Part shown: piece by piece, positions 20,973 through 33,345 of the stretch
Layout: each line of letters opens with the position of its first letter
Numbering within the stretch: position 1 is the stretch's first letter
NCBI RefSeq assembly: GCF_014839805.1
Contig: NC_051119.1
Coordinates: 1,428,743-1,492,742 of the forward strand
DNA length: 64,000 bases
Reading direction: 5' to 3'
Source: Manduca sexta
Lineage: Eukaryota; Arthropoda; Insecta; Lepidoptera; Sphingidae
Translations under genes and position numbers: made by a program
Notes under the pieces: generated by a model
Seen by the model: only the letters and a program-made list of their open reading frames with translations
What the model was told of the DNA's origin: nothing
The model's database searches: none

Positions 20973-21581
20973 TATTAATTGGAAGTATGTTGCTACCGCA
21001 TTATCTGCTATTCATATGAAGGCATTGTGTTCCTACTTGGAGGGCAATGTAGATTTATTAAGCATTATGAGACGTTGTTTTTTTGTGAACACACATTGCC
21101 GCTTTTTATATAAAAAGGAAGCTAGAGTAACAACTAGAGTACATACCTACTTTCCGCCATATAAGTACAGGTCATTGCGTTACTAAATGAAACTACATAC
21201 TCGTCTTCACCTTTTGATGTTGATGGATCACGGATGTTGTGCCAAAAATCATCCATTAATAATTAGTATTTTCGCGAAAAATCCTAATTGTAGTTTTCGG
21301 AATTTTTGATCATTTTGTAGTTTAATGCGAATACGGCGTGTGCGTGGATGTATATCTGACTGAAAGTATAATGTTGCCGCTGTAACGAATTCTCTTAGAA
21401 TAGTAGTAGTTAGTGGCTTTAGGGCGTATAATATTAAAATGACTTATAATTAATATATATTTTGTTCGAAACTTACACTTTTTTATTTTTCTTCTACGGC
21501 TCAAGTAACTTACTGTAAAGTATTATTTCCAAGTAGATAAGTATGTGGTTTCATTTAGTAACGTGATGTCAAAATGACCCT
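20973..21581. other. Unassigned AT-rich interval
   Basis: No exon, RNA gene or repeat boundary was recognised. Short ORFs on either strand have no domain-like features. Confidence 0.35.
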
Positions 21582-21735
21582 GTATATTCCGTCCCATAAA
21601 GTGATAGGGAGCGAGGCTATTGCCATATCGGGCACAAATTCCAGACTCCGGGCTAATACTGAGAAGAAAAACCCAATATCACGTTGCCCCATCCAGGATG
21701 CAAACCTGGAACAGAGCGGAAGTCATAACATTTCG
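21582..21735 (-). repeat. SINE family B 5' two-thirds, inverted
   Basis: On the plus strand: CCGTCCCATAAAGTGATAGG, then GCCATATCGGGCACAAATTC, CCAGACTCCGGGCTAATACT and a degraded B box (ATGCAAACCTGGAACAGAGC). The open frame 21574-21867 runs through it and is incidental. Confidence 0.75.
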
Positions 21736-22694
21736 TCACTAGGCGGCGGTTTACTGCCGTTCTTTGGTGAGTCAGACTGTGTTTACAGTGCTGTTCCATC
21801 ACAACAGTTTTTAATTTTGATATTGTTTATTTCATTTTCCAACTTGTCACAACGCGTTGATAAATAGTTGACACGTATATTTGCCAGTCAGTCGTTATCT
21901 ATTTGCCAAAAACAAACGCACATGTTAGTAAAAACAAATATGCAAACGAACGATAATAGGCGTGTGGTTATGCGACGCAAAATACGAGTGTCTGGGACTT
22001 TGATTTACACAAAGAGTCCTAATATTATATAGAGAGGTCATTGGAAAGATTGTGTTAAAAAAAATTTGGGCTCATGCGATGGTTACTACTATACTTCATA
22101 TTCTTTCAATATCATGATTTGCACGTTTTAGCATATTTTCTTGAAATATGTTGAATATGAATGTTATCTTTTTAACGTATAACTTAGTGGAAAAATTGAC
22201 AGCATGAAGTATCATCTAATGGACGTAGAATAAAGATCAGGTTGAACATCGTGAGGAAAACTCGATATCCAAGAATTCTTTGTAAACATTTTGAAGGTAT
22301 CTCTAGTCTTCCTACCCGCAGTAGGTCAGCGTGGTAGCAAAGGCCTATAGCCCTGCCTGAGCTGTAAATAATACATGACTGGTATTTTTTATTAATCTTA
22401 AAAAACATTGTGTTTTAACTGCAGCCATTACCCGATATAGAGATAACAACAGCAAGCAAACAGTTAGCAAATTCATGCGTACTTCCCCACTTTGTTGAGA
22501 CAGACACGAGCCTTTCGCTCGTGCACAACTCTTGCGCAATGTGATCCGCTTGTTGTAACCTTGGAGGAGAAAGTGTGTGTTTATAGTGCAAGGTGTCGCG
22601 CATGCGCACAAAATAGCATCGAGTCAATACTTTGTTTTCATACAATTACTAAGAAACGGCCAAACTAATTTATACGGCTTTTCGTTGTAATACT

Positions 22695-23013
22695 TATATC
22701 AGCCCTGTATTATATACTGTCCCACTGTTGGACACGGGTCTCCTCTACTACTGATAGGGAATAGGCCTTAGTCCACCACGCTGGCATAGTGCGGGTTGGT
22801 AGACTTCACTCACCCTCGAAAATTCCTAATAGAGAATTTCTTAGGTATGCAGGTTTCCTCACGATGCTTTCCTTCACCGTTAAAGCAAGCGATAATTCAC
22901 AAAGAATACACACATAATTTTTTAGAAGAGTCAGAGGTGTGTGCCCTTGGGATTTGAACCTGCGGACATTCGTTTCGGCAGTCCGTTCCACAACCAACTA
23001 GGCTATCGCCACT
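22695..23013 (-). repeat. Near full-length SINE family A (copy 2)
   Basis: Complete counterpart of the truncated 652-890 copy. The minus-strand head ends at GGCTATCGCC (23001-23010), and the B box is the inverted GGGATTTGAACC (22950-22961). The tail end is at AGCCCTGTATTATA. Its completeness shows that copy 1 carries a deletion rather than copy 2 an insertion. Confidence 0.88.
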
Positions 23014-23054
23014 TTTTTTTGTGTAATACTTATTCTGTTTGAAATAAAACTGTT

Positions 23055-23170
23055 TTGTGGATTTTATATTATAATTTTTTCCCGAAGTTTCGAAGACTTT
23101 GCAGCCTTCATGGTCACGGGGCGGACTGAGGTGTTGGTAATCCGAAAAGTCAGTTACAATATCTACCATG
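23055..23170 (-). repeat. Repeat Z fragment
   Basis: The blocks GAAGACTTTGCAGCCTTCAT, GGTCACGGGGCGGACTGAGG and TGTTGGTAATCCGAAAAGTC recur inverted at 43955-44050. Absent from copy 1 because of the 784-bp deletion. Family unknown. Confidence 0.6.
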
Positions 23171-23718
23171 ATAAAATTTGCAAAATAGTTCATTTTGATG
23201 TCTAATATTCGCGTAAACATAAGAAATCATTACTTATTATGTTGTTGTGTTTGTTATTGTGTTCTAATATTCTTTCTTTCAAGGAATTGTTGACGTAATT
23301 AACAATACGTTAAGTTTATAGCATGAACTAATAAATTCAAATATTAATGCTTAACGGGTAATAACAGTCTATTGCGATAAGAATTGCACATATTTCAACC
23401 ACATAATTATCCGTCCTATGATGTGATGGCAGATTAAAGCTAAACTATAGGGAAATCGGTTACTAACTCCCATATTCGTGGTGCTTCTTAACTAGTTTAT
23501 CTAGTTGTAAACATCCCTATCCTTGAGGTTAAAATACCTCCTTAGTTCATATTGTCTCCTTCTTTGCTATGGAGTGAAGTGGACAATAAATATTTCCAAC
23601 TCCTCCCTATTTTTCTATTTGATTAATTTCGTTGCGCGATAATGACATATTAGTTTTCCCTGAGACTCGGCGAGCTTCACCGCTCGGTGTCATAAAATGC
23701 GTGCCACTGCTGATCCTG
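23171..23718. other. Copy-2-only AT-rich sequence
   Basis: It lies inside the 784-bp block missing from copy 1. No exon or clear repeat was recognised apart from a short SINE-B-like piece near 23410 (CCGTCCTATGATGTGATGG). Confidence 0.35.
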
Positions 23719-23899
23719 GCTTACAGGAGTTGTAGTGGTGGGTGTGAGGGCGGGAAAGCCTCTGTAACACCAATATCGGATAACTTGAATCGAAATAGTC
23801 CTCGTCTTTAGAATGAAATCAACTACCCAAACATAAGCATAACCCGTCAGTAAACCAATGACCCGCTTTTATATAATTGACAATATACTAATTACGTAA

Positions 23900-24138
23900 T
23901 TCACTGCTTCGATGGCGTTATTATAGTAAATACTGCAGTGCTGAGGTCTCAGGTTGAATCTTCGGGTTCGGAAAAATGATATTGGGCTTTTTTAGTATCA
24001 GCCCGGAGTCTGGAATTTGTGCCCGATATGGCGATAGGCTCGCCCCCTATCACATGGGACGGAATATACACGAAAAGTGGGTGCACCATTTGCGCCTCTG
24101 CCTACCATTTCGGGGACAAAGGCGTGAGTATGTGTAAT
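23900..24138 (+). repeat. Diverged SINE family B (copy 2)
   Basis: Counterpart of 1073-1295, with AGCCCGGAGTCTGGAATTTG and TGCCCGATATGGCGATAGGC intact and the B box degenerate (CAGGTTGAATCTTCGGG). Confidence 0.8.
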
Positions 24139-24590
24139 TACATAATTTATCATCCATTAGCCGCAGTGCGAATCCGATTACGTTCCACAAAATGATGCAT
24201 GAATTAAAACATTAATTAGTTCCACTGATATAATTGATATCAACGCAGTCCAAAACACGTCAATGTGACGGAAAAATGCCATCTCTGACGTGTGTCAGTG
24301 CGACAATACAAATAGTGGCATTTGGCAGATAAAAACATATTTACGCTTCCGAGAATGTTTTCTATACGTAATCTCGTGATGTAGAAATTTATTATCTTTT
24401 GTTCTAAAAATATAAAGTGATATATCGACCCCTCTGAATGCGAGGCGAAGGCAGGGCAACGTCCAGAATGGGGACGTCTCATACAAGTAAGTAATTAGAG
24501 CGTCGTATGGAAATTTATAAGCAAATAGATCAACTAAAGATTTATACATCTGCGGCCATTATAATTATATCGGCAGGCTATTGGATGGCT

Positions 24591-25152
24591 CCCGCCCTGT
24601 GGAATGGGGGCGTTTGAAGAATTCTACCACGGTATCCCCGGCCTGTCGTAAGAGGCGACTAATAGGAGCCACGAAGGGGGTCGTCGGCGGGCAGCAGGAG
24701 GCTGTCCGCCCTAGTGCATTTTTGTGCGTCCTTGCACATTTTTCGGTTGACCCCCGGGATGAACGGCAGTGTGTAGTTGGCCTCATGCTGCCGTAGACGC
24801 CGAGGGCGTCCTTCGGTGCGCGGGGGCTTCTGAGCCCCCCCATAGGAGACGGGCCGCAAGGCGGCACCGCGTAGGGGCGGCTGTGGACGAAGACTTAGAC
24901 ACTTCCGTCAGAGGAAGCCCGCAGCCGTCCCTAATGCGCCGAAGAGGGCCATCGCGGAGTTTTAACTGGTAGGCCGTGCATAGGTTAGTTGTACTCGGGT
25001 TAGGGACTCGGCCCGGCGGTCCTCATCAAATCCGGGCGGCTCAACGCCGGGCCGTTAGGCACGGTTACCCCAGCATAACCGCTCAGTCGCCCCCCACGAA
25101 GGCTGGGCGGTAGTAATAAAGGACTTTCTCCGCGAAACCAAAAAAAAAAAAA
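24591..25152 (+). mobile_element. Poly(A)-ended non-LTR retroelement copy (copy 2 only)
   Basis: A GC-rich 562-bp insertion that ends in an A run (25139-25153). It is flanked by a perfect 16-bp target-site duplication AGGCTATTGGATGGCT (24575-24590 and 25153-25168). Copy 1 has the unoccupied site once, with one mismatch, around 2006-2021. A long TSD plus poly(A) is the signature of target-primed reverse transcription. The sequence starts CCCGCCCTGTGGAATGGGGG and includes GGTATCCCCGGCCTGTCGTA and AAGAGGCGACTAATAGGAGC. Frames through it on both strands look non-coding. It is a 5'-truncated LINE 3' region or a SINE that borrows such an end. Older relatives lie at 2325, 7978, 14166, 25470 and 32378. 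Confidence 0.9.
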
Positions 25153-25469
25153 AGGCTATTGGATGGCTCGCTCTTCTAGTGTAGGTGCACTATTGTGTGA
25201 CGTAAGAAAAATGAATGCTATATCCGAGACAGCGGGAAGTGTTTCCCAAAAAAAAACTGCCGGCTATTGTCACGTCCAAAGTGCGCTCGTACTTTCATAA
25301 ATAAATTTGGCTATATAAGTCACATAAAATGCATTGAGGCAGAAGCGAGACTAGTGGTTACCCAGACTTAGTTCGAGTTATAAATGCCCGTCCGTTTCTA
25401 GTCACCGTGGCCGAAATCAGAAGAAATTAGTACTTTATACGGACAAATACGAGCACAGCGTAGTGTCCC

Positions 25470-25795
25470 TATTTTTTTTTTCGTGGGAAAAATCGGTGTT
25501 TTCCTACCACCTCTTGGAGGATCAGTGGAATGGTTATGTTGGTTACACCGGTCTTACGGACCAATGTCGGCACTCGGGAGTATAGCATCATCCGAGCGAG
25601 CATTGGACCGAGTCCCTAACCCCTGTATTCCCTACACCGACATACCAACCAAAACCCGCGGTGGCTTTCTTTGGCGCATACGGGATGGCCCCGGGGTATC
25701 TTGTTGCACTGATAGCTGCTTGGAACCGTCCCGTAGTGTCCACACTGCTTCTGATGTTAAGCCGAATAGTGTCCAGATAGTTTCGACTGACGAGA
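25470..25795 (-). repeat. GC-rich retroelement tail, diverged (copy 2)
   Basis: Counterpart of 2325-2640 with the T run at 25472-25481. The frame 25483-25800 is preserved between the copies only because the copies are nearly identical, and it does not look protein-like. Confidence 0.6.
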
Positions 25796-26114
25796 GATGA
25801 TTATTCAAAACAATTACTCCGGCGGGTTGTTGACATTAGCTAATTAAATTGCCAGCACGATGATACCACACTGAAAACCCATAACAATTAAGGGTTTTCC
25901 AAGGACCCAAATAACCATTCCTGTAATGGCGTTGCACCCATAATGTATTTTTATTGTGTTTTTGGAATTTTAAATCATCACTACATAGTATAAAAACAAA
26001 GTCGCTTTCTCTGTCCCTTTGTACGCTTAAATCTTTAAAACTAGGTACGCAACGGATTTTGATGCGGTTTTTTTTAATAGATAGAGTGATTCAAGAGGAA
26101 GGTTTATATGTATA

Positions 26115-27246
26115 ACTAGCTTTTGCCCGCGGCTCCGCCCGCGTTATAAAGTTTTCAGACTAAAGTTTTCCGTTATAAAAGTAGTAGTTTCCCGGGAGCC
26201 TATGTTCTTCCCAGGATCTCAAACTGACTCCATACCAAATTTTATCTTAATACGTTGGGTAGTTTTTGAGTTTAACACGTTCAGGCAGACAGATGCAGCG
26301 GGGGACTTTGTTTTATAATATGTTTTTAGAACATTTTAAGTGGAACAATCCCGTCATACATCATTGTTGCATAATTTTAACCGTTTACGCAGCGAAGGCA
26401 ATGGAAGCTCTCAAAACTAATAATTTTCCCCGTTTTTGCAACATGTTTCATTACTGCTTCGCTCCTATTGGTCATAACGTGATGATATATAGCCTATAGC
26501 ACTCCAGAAACAAAGGGCTATCCAACACAAAAAGATTTTTCAGTTCAAACCGGTAGTTCCTGAGATTAGCCATTACTGCTCCGCTCCTATAGGTCATAGC
26601 GTGATGATATATAGCCTATAGCGGTCCACAAATAAAGGGCTATCCAACACAAAACGAATTTTTCAGTTGAAACTGTTAGTTCCTGAGATTAGCTATTACT
26701 GCTCCGCTCCTATTGGTCATAGCGTGATGATATATAACTTTGAGCACTCCACAAATAAGGGACCATTCAACACAAAAAATATTTTTTCAGTTCGAATCGG
26801 TAGTTCCTGAGATTAGCCATTACTGCTCCACTCCTATTGGGTATAGCGTGATGATATATAGCCTATAGCACTCCACGAACAAAGGGCTATCCAACGCAAA
26901 AAGAATTTTTCAGTTTGGACCGGTAGTTCCTGAGATTAGCCATTACTGCTCCGCTCCTATTGGGTATAGCGTGATGATATATAGCCTATAGCACTCCACG
27001 AACCAAGGGCTATTCAACGCAAAAAGATTTTTTCAGTTTGGACCGGTAGTTCCTGAGATTAGCCATTACTGCTCCGCTCCTATTGGGTATAGCGTGATGA
27101 TATATAGCCTATAGCACTCCACGAACAAAGGGCTATCCAATGCAAAAAGAATTTTTCGGATTGGACCGGTAGTTCCTGAGATTAGCGCGTTCAAACAAAC
27201 AAACAAACAAACTCTTCAGCTTTATATAATAGTATAGAAGTATAGA
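26115..27246 (-). mobile_element. Helitron family A with six-unit minisatellite (copy 2 only)
   Basis: The reversed 3' end is ACTAGCTTTTGCCCGCGGCT, with hairpin bases CGCGG and CCGCG around the loop. The reversed 5' end is CTTTATATAATAGTATAGA plus AGTATAGA. About six tandem units of roughly 122 bp occupy 26450-27185, each containing GATTAGCCATTACTGCTCC and TAGCGTGATGATATATAGCC. A (CAAA)n tract (27193-27211) separates the array from the 5' end. It sits between A and T, as Helitrons do. No Rep/helicase ORF, so non-autonomous. Confidence 0.85.
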
Positions 27247-27646
27247 TTAACAACTGAAGTTAGCTAAAATTGAGTTTCTCGAAGCCGACCACTATTTATG
27301 TACTATGTATTTTGAGACTGCAATTTTGTCGCGTTCGCGATTCACTTTCACTTTTGTTGAGTTTCAGAACGCGATATTAGATCCTCCAACGCACACGCGA
27401 ATTTGAACTTTATGCAGCGGTAATAAATTACAAATTGACTCTCCATTTTATTTAGAAAACGTTTGTATGGGAAATAGAAAAATGCTGTTTTGAGGATTTT
27501 CCCGGCAATTATTCGAATTTTTATCACCTTTTAAATCTTCCCTAGACCTCCACGAATAATTCAAGACCAAGATAAGATAAATCCGTTCAGCCGTTCTCGA
27601 GTTTTAGCGAGACTAACGAACAGCAATTGATTTTTATATATATAGA
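27247..27646 (-). mobile_element. Helitron family B fragment (copy 2 only)
   Basis: The reversed 5' end is CAATTGATTTTTATATATAT plus AGA. The blocks TTTCCCGGCAATTATTCGAA, ACCTCCACGAATAATTCAAG and CCGTTCAGCCGTTCTCGAG are shared with 55225-55589. The 3' CTAGT end is not visible. It directly abuts the family A element, so both may have inserted together. Confidence 0.7.
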
Positions 27647-28794
27647 TAACATCCATTAAATAGTGGAGAAATACTGTTATTTTGTTATGTTATACCCGTG
27701 CGAAGCCAGAGCGGGCCGCTATGTTTTTATATACAACGTTCACAGTTTTTCTGTAGTGTATTTAGTATCAGCATTGCACCCGTGCGAAGCCGGGGCGGGT
27801 CGCTATTTAATATAAATTGACTCGCTGGTATGTTTAACGACGTATGTATCTATAACTAATAAAGAGGCATGGTTGTAAGTTTGTAGGGACTTATCTTTGA
27901 AACTACTGAATAATTTTGAAAATTCTTTCTCTAATAGAAAGCTACAATACTACTGAGTGCTATAGGCTGCAAGGATGAAGTTTTAAAGGGAACCCAACAC
28001 AAAATATAGGTACAAATATGCATAAATTCTGCAAATCGTTCTAATGATAATTATCATGGAAAAACATTATCGCGTGGGCTTAGCTGCAGGCAAATCTTAT
28101 GCTAAAAACTGACGTTTAGAGAAGAAAAATAATTTTGAACCTACAAGTCTTACGGGAAGCCGCATGTGTAAAGAACAATTGAAATATCCCTAGTGTATAC
28201 GCATCTGTTGTTCTTCCTTGATATATTGCCAAAAGAACTAGCTAGAATAAGCTTGGCATAAAAATGGTTAACAGCTGTGAGCTATAAATTATGAAGTCAA
28301 TTTCAGTGAATTTAGTTATAAAAACATTAATTCTATGTATTCTAAGAAGTACGTTTGGCATCTTATCAATAATAATAAACATTTCTAGTCAATGATTACC
28401 CTAAATATTGTGTAGTTTTTTTATTATGTGCACATGTAATAAAATTGTAACACAGTCTGTATATTGTAGATAATGTAGGAAACTAATATAAAGAGTCTTT
28501 TTTAGAGCAAAATAAACAACAGTTTTTAGAATATTTGTCTGTATGTTTGTACACGCATCACGCAAAAAGTACTGCATGGAATTGAATACAGTTTTCACGA
28601 TGTATTGCTAGAGATCTAACTTAAAATATAGGATCCATTTTATCTAGGTATCATAAAACGGGGCTGTAATCCCGGTAAATTATTTTCACATGGACGCAGC
28701 CGCGAACCCAAGCTAGTATGACAAAGAGGAAAGCGACAGAAAAATGATCAGGTAAAACAGTCATTAATAGATTTCAAGAAGCAATAATTATTTT

Positions 28795-29013
28795 GTTTGC
28801 AAGAGTGCTGTTGTCGGTACGGCAGCGCTCTGAGATCCTGGGTCGAGCAGTGATATTTGGATTTTTTTGCTCAGTATCTGGAGTCTGGAATTTGTGCCCG
28901 ATATGGCGACAGGCTCGCCATCTATCACATCATGGGACGGAACACACTTGCCGAAAAGTAGGTGCCCTGGTTGCCTCTGCGTACCCCTTCGGGGATAAAT
29001 GCGTGATGTGTGT
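28795..29013 (+). repeat. SINE family B lacking its B box (copy 2)
   Basis: Counterpart of 4118-4352, but GAGATCCTGGGTCGAGCAG replaces the B-box stretch. Thirteen bases between two GGGT repeats are lost, which removes the internal RNA polymerase III B box. Confidence 0.85.
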
Positions 29014-29688
29014 AGTGTAGGTACCATTTCGTCTATTTCTACCAACTAACAGCAATATTCATTATCGATTTGAACAATGTACCAAGGTAAAATAAAATAC
29101 ATCTGGCTTCAATGATATATTCCAAACGCGCGTTTATGCGTTTTAAAAAATAAACATCGAGTAATTTAAATAATTCACTGGCATAGAATATTAAAGCAAA
29201 TTATACTATCAAATAGGTAGACAATTTTTTGTTATTTAGGGAAAACGGTCTCCCTGAATAAGTTTCAATGTTTTCCTTAGCGACTGGTTGAGGAAAAAGT
29301 GCTTGTAATTAGGGAAAATTGCATACAATATATTTAATTTTGGTATTTATAAAACCATTAGATAAGTTGATGATATTTTTTATTGGATTCTGTTTAACAT
29401 TCCTACGTTAAATATGTTATTGGAGCACTTAAATATTGTATTGTTTAGTTATTAATATATATTTTTTTATTAAAATAATCGTTTCAATAAGTTATAATAA
29501 CAAATTACGGACCAATTTAAAATTAAATTCTAAATATGATTAATGGTAGTACTTAGGGCTTTTTTGTGAGGGCACGCAGTGCATCCAAAGGAAGTTTCGA
29601 GTTTATCGAAAACATTGCCATAAAAAGTACAGGAAGGGGGAGGGGGAGGGGGAGGAAAATTATAGACTTACTACTTTCGCGAATTATA

Positions 29689-30007
29689 TAATAATATCAG
29701 CCGTGTATTATATACTTGCTCACTGCTGAGCACGGGCCTCCTCTACTACTGAGAGGGATTAGGCCTTAGTCCACCACGCTGGCCTAGTGCGGATTGGTAG
29801 ACTTCACACACCTTCGAAATTCCTATAGAGAACTTCTCAGATGTGCAGGTTTCCTCACGATGTTTTCCTTCACCGTTAAAGCGAACGATAAATTCACAAA
29901 GAATATACACATGACTTTACAAAAGTCAGAGGTGTGTGCCCTTGGGATTTGAACCTGCGGACATTCGTCTTGGCAGTCCGTTTCACACCCAACTAGGCTA
30001 TCGCCGC
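29689..30007 (-). repeat. Near full-length SINE family A (copy 2)
   Basis: Counterpart of 5025-5340; inverted B box GGGATTTGAACC at 29944-29955. Confidence 0.88.
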
Positions 30008-30390
30008 TTTTATTATCGAGAATTAGCGTGCCCCCCAAAAAAATTGTAAAAAAATGCCTGGTAATACTTATTGACGAACTAAAACATTAAAAATAACTCT
30101 TGACAGTCGGCACGATTATGCCGGCCTGTCTGATTGTTTCCTTAAGATCTTTACACTTGCAACTTCAGGACTTTACCGTTTACCACCACGATGCAAGTGC
30201 GTCAATGGCAAACTCCATTACGAAAGTATTGGCCGCGCGTCGCCTTGACACTGTTTAGAAGATCCTGATAATGTAACGTTTCGAATGAATTCTTTGACGT
30301 CAAACATATCATAACTATGCAAGTAAATAAAAGTGTCTGAGATTGCGAAGTAAATATCTTTCATATCGCTTTTTTTAATACATCAATATA

Positions 30391-30605
30391 ATTAACTTTT
30401 GCTCGCTGCTTTGCCCACGTGTTGGGAGTTGTCCGGGATAAAAGACCTGTTATATGTGTTACAGGGATAGAAAGTAGCCTATAAGCTTCCCAGGGTCTTA
30501 AACTATCTCCATACCAAATTTTATAAAAATCCGTTCAGTATATTTTGAGAAAATCGATAACATAAAAGACAGAAAAGGTGACTTTGCTCTATAATATGTA
30601 TAGAT
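30391..30605 (-). mobile_element. Short Helitron family A (copy 2)
   Basis: Counterpart of 5988-6199, with the same reversed termini and no large differences. Confidence 0.7.
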
Positions 30606-30774
30606 ATTATAATGTATGCAATAGTTTGTGAACTTTGTACACTTTAAATAGTAATACTGCATCGTCATTAAAATAAAACTACTTAACGAATTTAGTTCCA
30701 AACATCTTTAGTTACAGTTATAATATCAGCAGACCCCAGCAAGATGTCCAAAAGTCGGTTTGTTGGTAGGATAT

Positions 30775-30985
30775 ATTTTATATTCGCCCAATAGCGACCA
30801 CCGTACACAAGGTGTTAAAACCCGCCATAGTGGCCCACGTGTATCGCGTTTTGGGATCAGCCTGTGTATATCCGGCTCCAGGCCGGCATAATTATGTCGA
30901 ATGCCGAGGGGTAATCATTTCTCGTCAGTCGACATTTTATTGGTCACCACTCCACTTAACATCGGATACAGTGGAGCCACATTTT
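30775..30985 (+). repeat. Repeat X (copy 2)
   Basis: Counterpart of 6375-6600 with a small deletion after GGCCCACGT. Confidence 0.75.
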
Positions 30986-32001
30986 ACATGACCCTATAAA
31001 GAAAGAAAAGTCAAGGTTTGTGAAGGTTTCTGCGTATACTCCACGAACGTCCAAACATGTCCAGTTTGCATTTATAAGTAGTCCAAAAGTCAATCAGTGT
31101 TCACTACGAGAGAAAAATATTAATTATCCAGTCAGAATGATACTGCAGAATTCTTTACAACGTGTGCTGTATTTACATGTAATTATGTTGTAATAGAATA
31201 ATGCTTGACATAGTGCTTTTAAATATAACAGTGCAATACCAAAACATTTTGATGAAATATCCTCATTTATCATGTATGCTCTAATGGTATCTAGGGCATT
31301 ATAGTAGTCGTTTTAAGGTAAATTTTTCCAATATAAAAGTAATTGGTACGAGTTAAAGATAACAGTCGTGATGATAAAATATTTTAATGTGTAATTTTTA
31401 TATTCAAACATAATAATGTTTTTGATGGTTAGTTCCTACGTTAGGTATTTGTTATGCGTCGCTATCCTAGCCGATGACATCGGGCGTTTCCGGAAGTATT
31501 CGGCTGCGCGGATAGGCTTACAGAAGAGAAGATATGTCACGCGGCGACTGTTCTATTATCCTCTCTGGTTGCACGTAGTCAAAAAATGTCTAAAATTGTA
31601 TTCTGTAAGTAATTATTTTTGCTAATATAATGTGTAATACTGAAAAAAGAGCGTTTAACATGTTATTAGGTCAACTTGTATACCACATCATTAAAAAACA
31701 TATGACACTTAGTTCCTTTGCCAATTCTTAAAAATATCTTATCCATGGACTTACCCGCGACCTTAGTCTTCCGAACTTCTTAGAGGAAATATAAAAACCC
31801 GCACGTCAATTGAGAATGACTGTAAGTACCGGCAAATACTTGTTGCTACGTGCCGGCTCAAGCATAACACAAACAAGCTTAGACATACAGATAAGTACTA
31901 ATATTTTCACAAAACTGACCTCTGTATAGTAAGTAATAAGGCGGAATTGTTTATTCGTCTCTTTTATGTAAGAAATGTTAGAAAAAGACAACTATACTAC
32001 A

Positions 32002-32214
32002 TCTGTACTAATATTATAGAAGTTAAGTTTCCAATTTGTTCGTTTGTAGAGGGTCATTTCTGGAACTATCGAATCGATTTTGAAAATTCTTTCACTAATA
32101 GGTAGTTGACATTATTCCATAGAGCTATAGGCTATCTTTTTATCCTGGGAAAATATAGAGCGGGAATCTTAGCACAGAAAAACATTCTCAAAAGAGCCGC
32201 GGCCAGAAACTAGT
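32002..32214 (+). mobile_element. Short Helitron with intact ends (copy 2)
   Basis: Counterpart of 7602-7814; starts TCTGTACTAATATTATAG and ends AAACTAGT. Confidence 0.7.
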
Positions 32215-32377
32215 TTACTACAATTAACTATGACCCAAAACTTGGTCCTGGTTATTTCTGCGCGAGTCCAGAGTCTACGCTCTATGCCTGAACACCGCTG
32301 CACCGGTCTATTGAGTGATATTACTTTAAGATTGAAACAAAACAATCTTGAAATTTGGTTTTGTAAAAGATGAAGAG

Positions 32378-32515
32378 AGAAGGGAAGGACGGCCCCCTGC
32401 TGCCCGTCGACGACCCCCCGATGGCCCCTATTAGTCGCCTTTACGACAGGCAGGGGATACTGTGGTGGAATTCTCCAAACACCCCCAATCCACAGGGCGG
32501 TGATAAGGCCAATAA
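32378..32515 (-). repeat. GC-rich retroelement tail fragment (copy 2)
   Basis: Counterpart of 7978-8110 with a few substitutions (for example CTGCTGCCCGTC for CTGCTACCCGTC). Confidence 0.75.
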
Positions 32516-32829
32516 TCTTTCTTACATTTTTTTGTCAATGTTGACAGTTGAAGAAGGCATTGTCAATTCTCTATATCTGCGGAGGTAGAGTTAACAATGT
32601 TTATAATATTGTAAATAAAGTGGCTGTGATGGGTGAAAACCCAATGAACAGGATGATTATTTAGGTCAATTAACCGAATATGGGTTTTAAAGTTAATGAA
32701 CCAAGATTGCCAATTAATTTAAGCGGGATGCCCGAAGAGTCATGGATTTGTGGTCGTAATCTACAGAAAGAAAAACCGCTTGACTTTCGGAAATCTCATT
32801 GGGTATACTAATTACAAGATTTTATTTGT

Positions 32830-33345
32830 TACTAACTTTTGCTCGCGGCTTCGCCCGCGTGAAGGAGTTTTCCGGGATAAAAGTCCCACTATATATTTTC
32901 CCGGGATAGTAGCCTATAACCTTCCTAGGGTGTTATACCATCTCCATCAAATTTTGCTTTCTTATACCACGTCTTATGTCACGTCCCGTTCCCGTGGGAA
33001 CGACATAAAAATGTCCTATGTCCGTCTCCTGGTTCTAAGCTACCTCTCCACCAATTTTCAGCCAAATCGGTTCATCCGTTCTTGAGTTATAAATAGTGTA
33101 ACTAACACCACTTTCTTTTATATATATAGATATGGGACACAGCAAACGACCAACTGCACCTGATGGTAAGTGACCTGGGGTCCAGATAGAATGTCGACTA
33201 ACGAGAGATGATGATTGTGCCGGCCTGTTGGAACCAGATATTCACAGGCTGATCCCGGAACGCGACACTTACGTGAGCCACTATGGCGGGTTTTAACACC
33301 TTGTGTACACTGGTCGCTAACCGGACGGATATAAAATAAATCCCA
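32830..33345 (-). mobile_element. Helitron family A plus repeat X (copy 2)
   Basis: Counterpart of 8430-8955: a Helitron to 33130 followed directly by inverted repeat X. Short indels in the TA and GAT tracts are the main differences. Confidence 0.72.

Larger units (their letters stand above)
25978..27804 (+). mobile_element. Helitron family D split by two nested Helitrons
   Basis: The left part (25978-26114) starts TCACTACATAGTATAAAAAC. The right part (27647-27804) ends GGGGCGGGTCGCT. Between them lies a 1532-bp block (26115-27646) absent from copy 1, where the host sequence runs GTATAATAACATCC without interruption. Confidence 0.75.

Noticed and set aside
12295..22031. Considered as the continuation of copy 1 beyond the gap
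   Set aside because: Copy 2 does not continue into this sequence after 37047, so it is not part of the visible duplicated block; it instead lies upstream of copy 2.
24565..24867. 100-codon minus-strand frame in a GC-rich stretch
   Set aside because: It is antisense to a poly(A) retroelement; high GC makes chance open frames long. No motif seen.
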